Positions 23,501 to 35,302 of a stretch of DNA of 64,000 nt are shown in pieces. Position numbers and translations under genes: made by a program. Origin of the DNA: Biomphalaria glabrata (taxonomy: Eukaryota; Mollusca; Gastropoda; Planorbidae). The notes beneath the pieces are model-generated. The model saw only the letters and a list, made by a program, of their open reading frames with translations, did not search any database and was not told where the DNA came from. Numbering within the stretch: the stretch's first letter is position 1; each line of letters begins with the position of its first letter. The stretch spans positions 13,017,365-13,081,364 of the forward strand of contig NC_074716.1 of the NCBI RefSeq assembly GCF_947242115.1, given 5' to 3'.

Positions 23501-25077
23501 TCTTATTGAATTTTATAAAGAAATTTGTCAATTAGCTAGATACATGCTAAATTTAATCTTCCACAACAGATGATTAAATATAATGTGTCCACAATGAGAC
23601 ATTACCTGATGACAAACTTAAGCAACTAACTGCTAAGTTATAATAACAGCAACAAGTATGTAAACAGAAACAATTTTTTTTAGTGACCTAATTTGTGTTG
23701 TTATGTTAATGAATGTATAAAACAAAAATATAGATGAACTGTGTTTTCTGGAAGCGAGGGTGTCTGAGCAGTAAAGCGCTTGGCTTCTACACCAAGGTCC
23801 CGGGTTCAGATCCTGGTGAAGACTTTTTGATTTCAGGATCTTTGGGCACCTCTGAGTTCACCCAGCTCTAATGGGTACTTGACATTAGTCGGGGAAAGTA
23901 AAGGTGGTTGGTTGTTGTGCTGGCCACATGAAACCCTCATTAACTGTGGGCCACAGAAACAGATGACCTTTACATCATCTGCCCTATAGATAGCAAGGTT
24001 TGAAAGGGGAACTTTACTTTACTTTGTTATCTATCTAATATAAATAAAACTATTAACCTCTTTCTTTCACTGTGTTCACCAGCTTATCTATTTTTCTTTG
24101 CAACCGAGCATACTGTGCAAAATTTTCTGTGGCACTTATACTTGACTGCTGCTCTTTCAAATCTTTGATTTCTGACCGGATGTTTAATTCTTCATCTGCT
24201 ATCTTAATGACAAGTCTTGATATCTGTTGATATATTTATAACTTAAAACAAGAAACCACAAGCAACAATCCAAACAAGACTACCAAGCAGTTTCACAAAA
24301 AGTCACCAATCTGTGGGAGATGAGTGGGCAGAAAAATATAGAGGTGCAGATCTTAGAGAGGAAATGGAGATGGATTGGTCACACCCATGGAAAAGATACC
24401 AACAACAGAGCTAGGCAGGCCTTGGAGTGGAACCTCAGGGAACAAAACGTAGAGGAAGACCAAAAAGAACATGACGATGCAGTATACTAGAGGAAGATGA
24501 GAGGACCGGAAAAAGCTGGGTAACCATCAAAAAACTATCAAGAGACTGTGGAGAGTGGCGTGTTTTTGGTCGTTGTGCTGGCCACATGACATACTGCCCT
24601 TTTAATCATAGGCCACAGAAACAGATGATCTTTAAATCATCTGCCCTATTAGATGCATATAGACCACAAAGTCTAAAAGGGGAACTTTACTTTACTGAGT
24701 ATATAATAATGATAATCATTCATAATGATATAATTTAATATAAATTATAATTATCATTCAAATGGATGACATGCAAAGATCATGCATGATACAATTTACA
24801 TAATCAGAATTTAGATCTAGATCTATGTTAATGTTACTTTTTATTAACAGTGACTTGAGTGAGTAACAAATGCTAACATGATAATAGATCTAATACCTTT
24901 AATAACAAAGGTTAAAATTATAATAATAATAAATAATTATAATAATTTAAATAATAATTATATTAATTATAGTAAATAGATCGAATTGTCTAATACCAAG
25001 GAAGTTATGAATCCGCTAAGATTTGGTAGAAATGAAAATGCAATTTCTAAGAAGAAAATTATAACAAGGAGAATCAT
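20563..25077 (-). CDS. GET1: GET1 (WRB), receptor for tail-anchored protein insertion
   Basis: Exons in coding order: 25077-24997, 24223-24058, 23390-23323, 21752-21638, 20645-20563. All phases agree and give 170 residues plus stop; human WRB has 174. An in-frame TAA lies 12 bases before the ATG, supporting the start. The protein has an N-terminal membrane segment (MILLVIIFFLEIAFSFL), then a cytosolic coiled coil (RSEIKDLKEQQ, then FAQYARLQRKIDKL) and C-terminal membrane segments (IVMLVLMVIL; VGLGCWVLVSNAVI) around FARIVAFPTGIPG. The last motif matches human DRLVAFPTRVAGG. GET1 with GET2/CAMLG forms the ER receptor that takes tail-anchored proteins from GET3. Donors of exons 1 and 2 (GTATTA, GTTAAT) are weak, but homology on both sides confirms them. 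It is convergent with lebercilin. Confidence 0.95.
21120..21416. repeat. Tandem pair of about 159-bp related units
   Basis: Two diverged copies, each with CGTCACATCCTGTCTTT, TTCCAGAGAACA, GGGGTCACA and CACTGTTCATT, are offset by about 159 bases. They lie in the last intron of GET1 and are followed by a short (TA)n run at 21420-21445. No coding meaning is seen. Confidence 0.75.
21940..22945 (+). mobile_element. 5'-truncated LINE with RNase H domain, clean target duplication
   Basis: Plus-strand translation shows an RNase H domain: VYTDGSSHKATTNGGAGI, then IVFLTDAKTTLQSL and VIQWIPAHIQLAGNEKADTL. After it comes a zinc-knuckle-like C-terminus (ICPCGVSPENADHVLQNC). It ends in a GAA-rich tail. 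A 10-base duplication, AATCTAGGAA, flanks it at 21930-21939 and 22946-22955. RNase H after the reverse transcriptase is typical of I/Jockey-side LINE groups. The reverse transcriptase itself is absent, as expected for 5' truncation. It carries a few frame breaks. It is inserted antisense in GET1 intron 3. Confidence 0.92.
23752..24027 (+). mobile_element. SINE family A in GET1 intron 2
   Basis: Full-length family A copy ending AACTTTACTTTACTTTG, about 30 bases from the 3' edge of GET1 exon 2. It is antisense to the gene. Its 3' end and flank are the sequences duplicated at 2217-2365. Confidence 0.9.
24270..24560 (+). mobile_element. LINE ORF2 C-terminal fragment
   Basis: Plus-strand translation gives a KWRWIGHTHGKD motif, RARQALEWN, GTKRRGRPKRT and a final DCGEWR. 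This is the standard non-LTR C-terminal pattern (W-I-G-H ... RGRP.. W). It lies in GET1 intron 1, sense to the window. Confidence 0.75.
24565..24696 (+). mobile_element. SINE family A, 3' half
   Basis: Only the 3' part is present: TTGGTCGTTGTGCTGGCC through GGGGAACTTTACTTTACT. It abuts the LINE fragment at 24270-24560. Confidence 0.85.
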
Positions 25078-25099
25078 TTTTCGATATTATCTAGATCTA

Positions 25100-26165
25100 T
25101 ATTTAAAAATCATTTGTTTCTAATAGATGTATACATATAGAATCTAGATCTATAGATCTACGATCTAGATCTAGATCTAGTATAAATCTAGAATATTTTA
25201 TAAAGAACTCGTCTATGTTTTTTTATTGTTTTTAAAAGGTTATATTAAAACTTTAACTTTTTTTACGTATTTCGCTTTGCAAAAAAAAAATTAACAAGAT
25301 GTTTTGAGACCTAGAATCTAAATTTAAATATTTATACTAAATTTATTTGGATCTAGAATAGATATCTAGTTGAAACAAATTTTAACAAATGGTTCTTATT
25401 AATTCATAATTCATTAAGATTCTAAAATGTTCTAACACCACAGACCTGACCTAGACTCTAGAGATCTAAATCTCTAATTTGATTCACTTACTTTCAACTT
25501 CCAATCGAGTTGTCATCTTTTTAAGAGTCCTTAGCAACAAGTTTTAGATTTACAAATTTAGATCTACATTATTCGCCTTTTCTTGTCATCGAAAATTAAT
25601 GGTTTATTTTGTTGAAATCAACAATTGATGGCTCAAAATAACTGATCTTGACTCATAAGATGATAAGTTATGTTTGGGCGTTTGAGCTTTATATGCCATA
25701 TTTATTATTCTTAATTTTAGTTTCTTATCTACTCTGACTCTACTACTAGCCGGGTACTAGACTTAGTTCACTTAGACTAGAGTCTAGTAGAGTTACAAGA
25801 GTAACTTACTAACTACTAACTAGACTTGACCACTTGAGTCTAGTCTAGACTACTCTAGTCTAGACTGACTAAACTTCTATATATCAAAAGACAATATCTT
25901 ATTATATCAGAACAGGATAGGATATGAAAATTTGAAATAGACTCTTAGTCACTCTACCTCTATCACTAGTAGTAGTATTAGTAGTATCACACTAAAGTGA
26001 CTAATCACACTACGAAGATTATAATTAGAGTTAGACATAATCAGGGCCAGTCTTAGGCCACTACGACCTATGCGGCGCAGTGGACCCCACACTTTCATAG
26101 GCCCTGCGTGATGTGAATTCTAGGTGTAAATTATTAAATTAAATCATTTTAACTTATTATAAAAA
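25100..26165. other. TCTAGATC-rich low-complexity intergenic DNA
   Basis: Contains AGATCTAGATCTAG runs (25130-25200) and a CTAGACT/GTCTAG-rich patch (25720-25880). A possible hAT-type end, CAGGGCCAGTCTTAGG, begins at about 26043. No gene was recognised between GET1 and MATCAP here. Confidence 0.5.
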
Positions 26166-26167
26166 TT

Positions 26168-26407
26168 AAAGGGTTAGGGTTAAGGTCATCTGATTCTGTG
26201 GCTTACGGTTAACGAGGGTGTCATGTGGCCAGCTCAACAACCAACCGCCTTTACTTTTCCCCAACTAATGTCAGGTACCCATTAGAGCTGGGTGGACTCA
26301 GAGGCGCCCGAAGATCCCAAAATTAAAAATCCCAGTCATCACCAGGATTCGAACCCCGGACCCTGGTTCAGTAGCCAAGCGCTTTACCACTCAGCCACTG
26401 CGCCTCC
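26168..26407 (-). mobile_element. SINE family A
   Basis: On the minus strand: GGAGGCGCAGTGGCTGAGTG head, GGTTCGAATCCTGG-like box, full body, 3' end slightly short. It lies upstream of MATCAP. Confidence 0.9.
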
Positions 26408-26738
26408 TCTCTCTCTATATATTTACCTAAATGAAGATTGGAGGTTATCCAATTTAAGCTATGTATCTATATGGATTGGAATCTCTCTGTTTGTATAAAA
26501 ATAACTTCATTAAAAATAAAAATGTTTATTATATGATTATGTGTTTTCAATTACATTCTAGATTAATCAATCTAGATTAGTTGTTTATGAAAATTTTATA
26601 TTTGAATGTTGTTGTTTTTTCTTTTAATAAATTAAGCAATCTTATTTCATTGGCTAAAAAAATAGTCAAAATCTATAAACTGCTGTAAAGTCACAAAAAG
26701 GTGCCACTTAAAGGTGCCACTTAAAGTGTTAACACACG

Positions 26739-26930
26739 ATCTGTGTTACATTCAGTAGAGACATAATAAGCCTATTTTCTTCTTCACCAACACCTATCCC
26801 ATAGTCTGTTGAATCGTTGGGGCATGTTGACCATCTTTTTTTCTCCATTCCTGTCTTGCCTTGGATAGAATCCCTTTCAATGGCAGGCCCATCCATTCTT
26901 TTATGTTGTCTTCCCATCTCTATCTATACT
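26739..26930 (-). mobile_element. LINE C-terminal fragment
   Basis: Minus-strand translation gives GRQHKRMDGPAIERDS, then EKKRWSTCPNDSTDYG. It matches the end of the RTE-like family at 16690-17510 (R-x-R-K-R-W ... PQRSTR pattern). It is a short dead piece just upstream of MATCAP. Confidence 0.6.
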
Positions 26931-27407
26931 CTGCTTAATAGTTAAGTAATTAAAAAGTTATTATTAAACTTTTTTTAAAAGCTATTTTCCATTTATTAAT
27001 TAACATTGTTATAAGTTCCTATTTACACCTACCCAGTCCCAATATTTATTATTTTTTTTACGGTACTTAAAAAGTGGACAGTTGTGATTATTTTGTTTTT
27101 ATACTTACTTCTCCTATTTCGTGACATTGCTTTTATCAATTAAAACAAACACATTGGGTTTCAATCTATTCCCATATACATCAGTAAAATAGATCAGCGA
27201 GTAAATTTTGCATTCAACTTTATATACACTCACAAAAATTTTTAAAGCAAAAACTTCAAGGTATATTTTTTTGCCAACAAAAAAAATTTATTTCTTTTTC
27301 ATGTTTTTTTTATGAGTGTTTTGAGTCTAGTGACTGGATGTGTAAATACTAACAATACCTATTTTTAGCTTTTTTTTTTTTGTTCCTATTACAGATAAAA
27401 AAAAAAC

Positions 27408-30400
27408 ATGACTAACACAAAGAATGGAACTAAGTCAACTAAAGTTCTTCCCTATGTTCCTAAATATAAAAGTCTAACATTCAAAGTAAAAGAAACAGTT
27501 TTAACTTCCCAGCCATCATCTATACCAATTAATTTGGCATCAGAGAAAGAAAAATTTATAAGAACAGGATTGGCACCACACTTTGAAGTAAAAGACCAAA
27601 AGAAAGTAATGAAACCTACACTTTTGTTCACTTGTAGATATTGTTAAAAAAAAACAACAAAAAAACATCTTCTTATCAGAATTTATTTTATGTAATTAAG
27701 ACAATTTTTTTTTAAAATGAGACAAGCATGCAAAAAAGTCTTAAAAATAAATATATGTTTAAACATTTTTTTTCTATTAGCTAACAGAAATAGCAAATAA
27801 AGCAAAAAATCAAATTCGGTTCAATCTACTGGCTGAAAGTGAACACATTTTGGAACTTGTGCGGGACAAATATGGGGATGCAGACAACTACCTAGAGCAT
27901 GCATATGGTCCAAGAATTACAACTGAGGAAGCTACACCTATGTTACTAGAATATATTGAGGAAAATGCTCTTAGTGAATCTCTAAAAATTCATTGGTGTG
28001 ACAACTTAGCCTGCAGGTATTCAACTTTCCTGAATTTTTCTTTTTATTTAAATTTAAAGATTAATTTACATTTTCTTGGAGAGTTTTTCTTTTTGGTCTT
28101 TTTGTGAACTTATTAATTTCATTAACACTTGTGTTTATGAAATAGATAAAATCTGAATCAATTTTGGTTTTATCTGAGAGTTTGAAATTTATAATGCATA
28201 TTAAGTAAAGTTTTTTTTTAATCTTTTGGAAGCTTTTTCTTTTTAAAGCTTTAGAATAAAAGTGAAGAAAGAATGATTCTAAGATAATATATGTAGAAAT
28301 TTTTTTTCAGTGCCAAAATGGTTTGGCGAGGACCACTAGTTAATGCTAACAGACCTGAACGTAGAAAGTATTCTCTGTGGATCAGCTCATCAGATGAGAA
28401 CAACTATTTGCGAGAAAGTGGTATTCGTTGCTTGATGGACCATGAAATAGGAACGCATTTTGTATTCTTTTAACTATAATTCCAATTTTTACAAAAATAT
28501 AATTTATGCTGTGAAATACTTACAATATTAAAGTTCTTATTTTTCAGCAGATGCTATCAAAATTTTTGTTTAATCTGACCAAAATAGCTTTAACTATTGA
28601 TATTTGCAAAGATATTTCTTAACTCAAAAGTTTCGAATGTTCAATGATGGATTTCAACCATGGTTTTCACATCGCTCTAAATTTGGTCTGCGTAATTTAG
28701 GCTCATTTGAGAATATGTGTAATGAGGAGGGATTAGCATCTATCAACACAGTGTTACGTGGGAGAGCCAAGTTTCTTTGGGGTGCAGCTTTTACATACTG
28801 TAAGTTGTTTTTTATTATCTTTTATCAAATATCTGCACTTTTAAACAATTTACAATTATCCCCCTTACTTTGATGTAAAACTTATGTTAGAAAAAAAAAT
28901 TAAAATGTTTTTAGTGCACATTGTAAATTTAATATTTTTTAATTATCATGTGTTGCAGTTGACAAATGAATGATCTCTTTTCAATTAGATACTGCTTGCA
29001 AGTCAGTAGAGCTTAGCTTCAAAGATCTTTTTGATCATTTGGGTCGCTACACATCAAATATAGATTACAGGTGGAAACAAGTGATGCGAGTCAAGCGAGG
29101 CTTGGTAAACCCTAATGACTTAGGAGGACTTGGAAATGATCAATGTTATTTTGAAGGTTCATTGGTGCCTTTTTATTACATTTTTAAAACTTTCATTTAA
29201 TACATCTGACAATTTTTTTTTTTTTAAAGTATCAAATTTAAATGGGGAAATTATTAACTTTGCTTAATTTATTTATTATAAAAAAAAGACACATATTAAA
29301 TGTACAACAATGGTGTTTGTAATGGTTTGTGCATCACTCAAATGGTTTAGTTTTATTTTTTGATATCTAAGGGAATCAATATTTAAAACTATTGTAAACT
29401 ACAACAAGCCACAGGTACTTTTTTTTAAAGAATTTATGCAATGTTGAAGAAAAGATCTTTTTTTTATGGTTAGTGGAAAATATCTCCAATGTATTTCCTT
29501 CTTTGTTTGACAGTTTAGCATGTTATTTGTGTAAGATGGATTATTTAGAATGCCTTCACACTTTGCTGGTAACATATTTTTTCTTTGAATATTACTTAGG
29601 TGCTGTGTCTATACTGCAGAATGTGGACAACATAGACTTCCACCTTCTCATGTCTGGGAAGGTGTGTATTGATGAATTGGACAGAATCAAGCGAGTAGTA
29701 CGCAAAGACTTTGTGAAGCTGCCTAAATTTATGCAAAACATAACAGCTTATAAAAATACCCTAAAAAAGATTTGCACTTTGAATGGCTTGAATAAAGTGT
29801 TCCCCATTCGGGAACCCCCTTCAATTTACATGAAGTTATTAAGCCAGAAGAAAAGCTTGTGCAAAAAGAAAGTTAAAAAGGTGAGCGTAGCATGTTGTTC
29901 TACTGACAATTCACAATTAAAAACATTGTCCAATAATAATTTGAATAATGACTTTGACATAGAAGAAATAGATACTTTTGGGAAAGCAGGAGAGTTGGAT
30001 AATGAGACCAAACACATTTTTTTTAAACAAATTAAGGCTGTGTTGAAATCAAAAGATGTTTCCAAAAATGGGACTATATTGAAAGATTCTAAAATACAAA
30101 AGAAAGCATCTGCTAAAGGAACTGAAGAATTGGTTGAAAGTTTTGAGTTATCTGAGCGATTTGCAAACAAAATTGAAATCTATCACATAGAGAAGAGAAA
30201 AGAAGAAACATCAGAAGCAGTAAACCTCGTAGAAAAAATATGTACTGAGCTGTCCAGCCTAGATGAAAAACTGGAAGAAGGCATCCAAAAATTGCAAAAC
30301 ATTGTCAAGAGCCATCAGTGGTCCAGCAATGAAACTGGTTACAAAGAAGAGTTAATGAGAATCATATGTGATGGAAACAAAGCTACTTGCATTCCAATTA

Positions 30401-30684
30401 CATCGCAGACAACGAGTGCATGTTGGGAAGAGATATCAGAAATATCTAAGAAAGGGGAAAAGCACAGCACAAAGCACAGCTGCAAAAGTAAAGAACTAAG
30501 TTCGCGTAGTGACAATATAATATGCTTTGACCATAAAACTTTATCAACAGACTTCTGCATACACAACAATCCAGACAGTTTACCTGCCATTATCAGCCCC
30601 AACTTGGCTGGGGAAAGAAACTTGAGAAAATCTAGTTCATCTGCTGAAGAGTTGCCTCAAATTGCATTACAAAAATGTTACTAA
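27408..30684 (+). CDS. MATCAP: MATCAP-type tubulin tyrosine carboxypeptidase (DUF1704)
   Basis: Coding exons: 27408-27605, 27781-28016, 28311-28461, 28631-28799, 28989-29156, 29600-30684, giving 668 residues. An in-frame TAA just upstream supports the start; an acceptor at 27391-27394 implies a 5' non-coding exon. The zinc-protease motif HEIGTH (HExxxH) spans the exon 3/4 region, followed by a QPWF segment, NEEGLASINT (probable third ligand Glu) and RVKRGLVNPND with CYFEG. Vertebrate MATCAP1/2 (KIAA0895L/KIAA0895) share these and remove the C-terminal tyrosine of alpha-tubulin on microtubules. All obvious catalytic residues are present, so activity is plausible. After about residue 425 comes a lysine/serine-rich tail of over 200 residues with no recognised domain, making the protein longer than the human ones. 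Confidence 0.92.
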
Positions 30685-33435
30685 AAAGGAAGGAAAAACA
30701 AACTTAAAAAAATAGAAATTGGAAACAGGAGAAAGTTTTAACATACTAGTACATTGTTCTTCTAATGTAAATCATGCATACAACAAATGACCTTGTGAAA
30801 TAAGTCAATTAAGAATTAAAATTTGACATAATGTTTTTCAAGAATGATAAAAATAAAATAAGGTCTGTACAGGTATAAACATAGAATACATATGTACACA
30901 GTTTTGTATAAAGAATAAGTTGACGCCATCTTTTATTTCAGAAATGTAAATGTTGGTAAGAGTAACATCTTTTATATGTTTTGGTTGTTTGTCTGTAACA
31001 ATGATATTTAATATCTAGTGACTACTAGATTCAGATAGCTTAAATAGCTGGCAGATACATTTTCAAGAAACACATGTTACTCCTATTAATCTAATAATAA
31101 ACTTTTTGTCTTGCATCACAAGTTTGCTTTGTAAACTCAAATATGTTCTTGAGAAAATCTAAAATAATTCATTTTTACTAGATTAACAGCAATATATTCT
31201 GTGGATAATAACTTAAATAGAATGCTTTTTTTTTTCTTTATGCTTCAACTGGATTAAATGCTTGCAATTTTAAGTCTTTCCCATTTTCTTGTACACAAAT
31301 AACAACAGTCAATATACTAACATGTTCTGTTCTATGTATTTTCTGTTTCTAAATAACATAATTTATCCTAAATTAAAACAATAAAAAGTGCACAGTTTTG
31401 AGACTTAAGCTACTCAACTGTATCATTTATGCATGTTATGATAGCAACATTTATTACTTTCATATTAAACAAATACATATATATTCATTTTATTGGATAG
31501 TTCTGAATTATAAATCATATTCTGCTCACACATTTATTTAGTCACCGAAAAGTTTCTCTTTGTAGGACATGTGATAATTTTTTTTAAGAAACATCTATGA
31601 TTTATAAGATAAGATGTATAACATGGCTTATCATATAAAATCCTGAGCAACATCTTATGTCATAAATTGAAAAGGTATGGTCTACATGAGTTACTTAGTG
31701 ATGAAAGCCATTAACAATTATTTTGTATTGTAAAAATTGAAATATTCCTGAATCTAATTTACAGTTAGCATGTACAGGTCAGTTCACAGGATCCAGAACT
31801 TCATCTAGCAATTAAATTTGTCCATTCCTTTTTAAGTCTTCAATTAAGTTGGTGAATTTTTTTATATTTTTTTTGCCAGATATATGACTAATTTGGACAA
31901 AAAATGTGTACATAAGTTATATTGTATTTATTCCAATATTCAGGCTGGATTCACTATGTCAAACTACAAAGTGACACCATAACTATGGCTCTCTCCTAAC
32001 AACTAAAGAAACTGTTTTTCATCCTTATCTAGCTACTTGCCATGAATGATTTAGTTTGCTCTGTAGGTGTATATTCTAAGTATAAATGATCTATTAAGCA
32101 CATTATTTATTTTCTAAATTACATACATTCCTTCCAAACAGAAATGCATGTAAATATGTTAATCTAGTCATGCATGTTAATTAGAGAGTTAAACTCTGCC
32201 AATGCATTGGTTTTCCTGGCTGGTCCTCACGCAACCTGTAATTTGTTGATAATAGACACTCCTCTATACAACTTAACCACACAAATCATATGGAAACCTA
32301 CATGTAGTAATAATCTATTTGATGAAATGATATACTACGTCCAATGTTCATGTTTTCAAGAAAATGTTTTATAGTTATAAAACTTCCTTAAAATAGAACA
32401 AAAATGTTTTTGGTTTAAGGGCTAATTCTCATTAAAGTATTTTTATATGTTCTGTTTGGAATAGCAGCTTTTGAAGTGTAATTTATTTTAGTAATTAAAG
32501 TTTATTTTTTTAACATACTGTAATTCAAACATAAACCCCACATCCTAGAAGCCTATCATTTTTTTTTAATTTGAGTTTGAAAATGGCCCCACTTTCTACA
32601 ACAGTAAAATAAAGATACACACAAAATGTGTGACCTCACTATTGACTTGGTTTAGTGGATATGTTTTATAACAGTAATATCATGTGTCAGGCCTATATTG
32701 TTTAATTCATATTTAAAATCTTATCATTATTTAGTTGAATTATGTCAATTTTATTGTCTCATACAGTCAAGGCTGTTTTTTTATACAGATGACCATACTG
32801 CTAAGTATTCTTTTGACAATCTTTACAAAGTGTTTTGCATATAAATTTGTTTTCACTCATGCTAATTAGCATGTCTCAGAGAGCCAAGCATGACATATTT
32901 AAATCAGAATTATAAGGTTAAATAAAATGTTTTAAAGACATATAATTGAATATACCTACTCTTTTTAACTCAAACATACATTTATAAATTTTTTGCTATA
33001 ACATATATATATATGTTACATTTTATTACATTGTTTAAATGTATTTTTTTTTAAACATTTTATTTATTCTTTGTTACATCCTGATTGCATGTTATAATGC
33101 AGCACAAATGTTCATAATGAATAGCATTACTATATATTAAGAAATTGTTATTTGAATCAGTCATTAAATATTAAATGTTTATGTTGAATTTAAGTCTTGG
33201 CTTAACTAATTAGTCTATATGATGTCTTGTAGTCTCTGGAATTTCTTCTTATTTTCTCCTTTTGTAATTTACAATGTATTTATACTCCAATTCCTTTTTT
33301 TTCTTTCATTAAAACAAAGTCATCTTAAGTTATTATTTATTAGTTTACATTTGTACTCGCATTGATCAATCTGACTGCCTGAAAGCCTGATAAATTATAT
33401 TAACTTAATTGTCTTGTAGCATAGAGCCTTAATAT
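30685..33435. other. MATCAP 3' UTR and AT-rich DNA
   Basis: Very AT-rich; several AATAAA hexamers (for example 30852-30857) could end the MATCAP transcript. A LINE C-terminus relic lies at 32140-32225 on the minus strand. No other gene was recognised. Confidence 0.5.
32140..32225 (-). mobile_element. LINE C-terminus relic
   Basis: On the minus strand AGCCAGGAAAACCAATGC, then TTAACTCTCTAATTAACATGC. It is the same terminal segment as at 37197-37290, 19330-19512 and 40265-40525. Confidence 0.5.
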
Positions 33436-33439
33436 TAAT

Positions 33440-33725
33440 TCACATTGGATTCTGTTCTGGGCAATTCTCTCTGGATTCTGTTCTGGGCAATTCTCTCAGG
33501 TTCATGTCCATCCTTCCATCTTTGCTTCTTGGTCTGCCAATCATCTCCATGTTGGCTTCGGTCTCCCAGCCTTTCTCTTCCGCTATGGGTTCCAGTCTAG
33601 AGCTTGTCTTGTTCTTCGCAATTTGTACCCAATCCAGCCCTATTTTCATCCTTTGATTTCTTCTTCTAGTGGTGTTTGATGAGTTGTTTCTCCTAGGCAA
33701 GAGTTTGAGCTTTTGTTTGGCCATT
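33440..33725 (-). mobile_element. LINE ORF2 C-terminal fragment
   Basis: In one minus-strand frame the translation reads GWIGYKLRRTRQALDWNP, then KRKAGRPKPTWRR and AQNRIQRELP. This is the usual W-I-G-x-x-L ... KR-x-GRP C-terminus of non-LTR elements. A 25-base segment near its end (TTCTGTTCTGGGCAATTCTC) is duplicated in tandem. Confidence 0.7.
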
Positions 33726-34852
33726 TACACCAATTATATGTCGCAAGTAACTTGTACACACACATTTAAAGGAAACTTTTCATAAAGCAGTTTTTTTTTT
33801 AATGTTATAATTTGTTGGTTGTATTTGTTTTGTTTTTTAATGATATTTTAACATAGAATTATCCCAGGCATAAAAATAAGCAGTGGAAGCACAACAGAAA
33901 AATGCAGACTTCAACAAATATAAACAAATGCTGAAGATAGACAATTTTCAAGAAACAAAGGACAGTGTTCTCAGTTTGCTTTAATTTTTTTTATATTATT
34001 TTTATTAATATATTTTTAACTGTTACTACCACGGAAAGCAGATTTTCTTTTCAATGTCTCAAATTTACTTATTATTTTATTTAATAAACTAGTCAAAAAT
34101 TAGCCAATTTAATATTCTTAATTTAAAAAACATGTTGATTTTATTTCGTTTGCATTTTATTACCATAATAAAATGTGATTATGGATAGCAAATGGTTTGG
34201 AAGCAGATTTCCTTGTTAGATATTATTTTTACCTTTTAGGTTTTAAGATCACTGAAAAACATTTATGAAATCTGGAATAATTTCATTTATTTTTCACACA
34301 ATTTGAAATTAATAGCAATTTAAAAAGTTCAATATTTATATATTTATTTAAATTTAATTTTACTCAGAAGCCTCTTCTGTTCTCTAAATATGTATAAAAG
34401 ATATTTTAAAACTACTATTTCTAACCAGATAGTTAGCTTTAAGAAAACCTGCAAAATAAATTTTGCTTTCTTATTTTGTTCAGATCTCTGTGCTGTTTTG
34501 TGAGCCATCATCACATAGAAACTTAATTGGTTGTTGATTTTTTTGTTTTGAGAATTTTAATACTTGTGATATAATTGCAAACAATTTTTTTTATTTGCAT
34601 AATAACTTTTAGTTCCTACAATATCAGTTTTAGTCACAATAGAAGGTCACATTAAAGGATTATTTTTGTATGTCTTTTGTAGTTTTTATTTTATTAGCGT
34701 TGATCATCTGCTAAACTCCATAAATAATGTTGAAAATTAGCACAGCCCTTTTACATCAATCAAATGTCTCATTATTACAGTTTAACTGTCAATTTTTAGG
34801 ATATGAAAAGAAAAACGTGGGACATTGTTCCTCCCAGACTAAAAGTATAGTC

Positions 34853-35048
34853 CAGTGTTTCCCAAAATTTTTCCTTAATGGAACACGTCACACATTTTTG
34901 AGTATTCAGGGGACCACTTTGCTTATTTTTTTGAGAAAGATTAATTCACGTGGTGGCCTACAAGTTAATTATTTCAGTAGTTTGTGGAACACCTATTCAG
35001 GCCCCGTAGAACCCTTGTGTTCCGTGGAACACAGTTTGGGAAACACTG
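34853..35048. mobile_element. hAT-type MITE with perfect 8-bp target duplication
   Basis: A 196-bp element with 14-base terminal inverted repeats (CAGTGTTTCCCAAA ... TTTGGGAAACACTG). A perfect 8-base duplication, GTATAGTC, flanks it at 34845-34852 and 35049-35056. TIR sequence, size and 8-bp duplication fit a non-autonomous hAT element. The intact duplication suggests a fairly recent insertion. It lies between MATCAP and COQ3. Confidence 0.95.
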
Positions 35049-35108
35049 GTATAGTCTATTGAGAGCAGATTGAAATGTGAATGTACACAACCAAAAATAT
35101 GATGTAAA

Positions 35109-35114
35109 AATAAA
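35109..35114 (+). terminator. Candidate distal poly(A) signal, plus strand
   Basis: AATAAA on the plus strand, 99 bases before the minus-strand AATAAA of COQ3. If used by MATCAP it would give a 3' UTR of about 4.4 kb; nearer signals exist. Confidence 0.3.
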
Positions 35115-35212
35115 CCCCTCTGTCACTCCTTTGCTATTTTTTTTTGTCTTTATTACTAAAGAAAAGAAAAAAATTCAATTAAAAGTTTAAAACTATAATT
35201 AGTAAAACTTCT

Positions 35213-35218
35213 TTTATT
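35213..35218 (-). terminator. Candidate poly(A) signal for COQ3
   Basis: AATAAA on the minus strand (TTTATT on plus), about 85 bases after the COQ3 stop codon; position and sequence are as expected. Confidence 0.65.
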
Positions 35219-35302
35219 GAAAGCGTTATACTTCAATTGTCTGGGAGTGAAGTTAAACAGTGGAGCATGAATATCACTGTTCAGTAACAGAAACAGTTTT
35301 AT

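Noticed and set aside
25077-25620. Alternative GET1 first exon with ATG near 25525 on the minus strand (MTTRLEVE, donor GTAAGT)
   Set aside because: It lacks the expected N-terminal membrane segment, while 24997-25077 encodes it in phase with exon 2 and has an upstream in-frame stop.
27606-27647. Extension of MATCAP exon 1 past 27605
   Set aside because: It would end after 13 more codons at a stop; a GTAATG donor at 27606 in phase with the next exon restores the DUF1704 protein.
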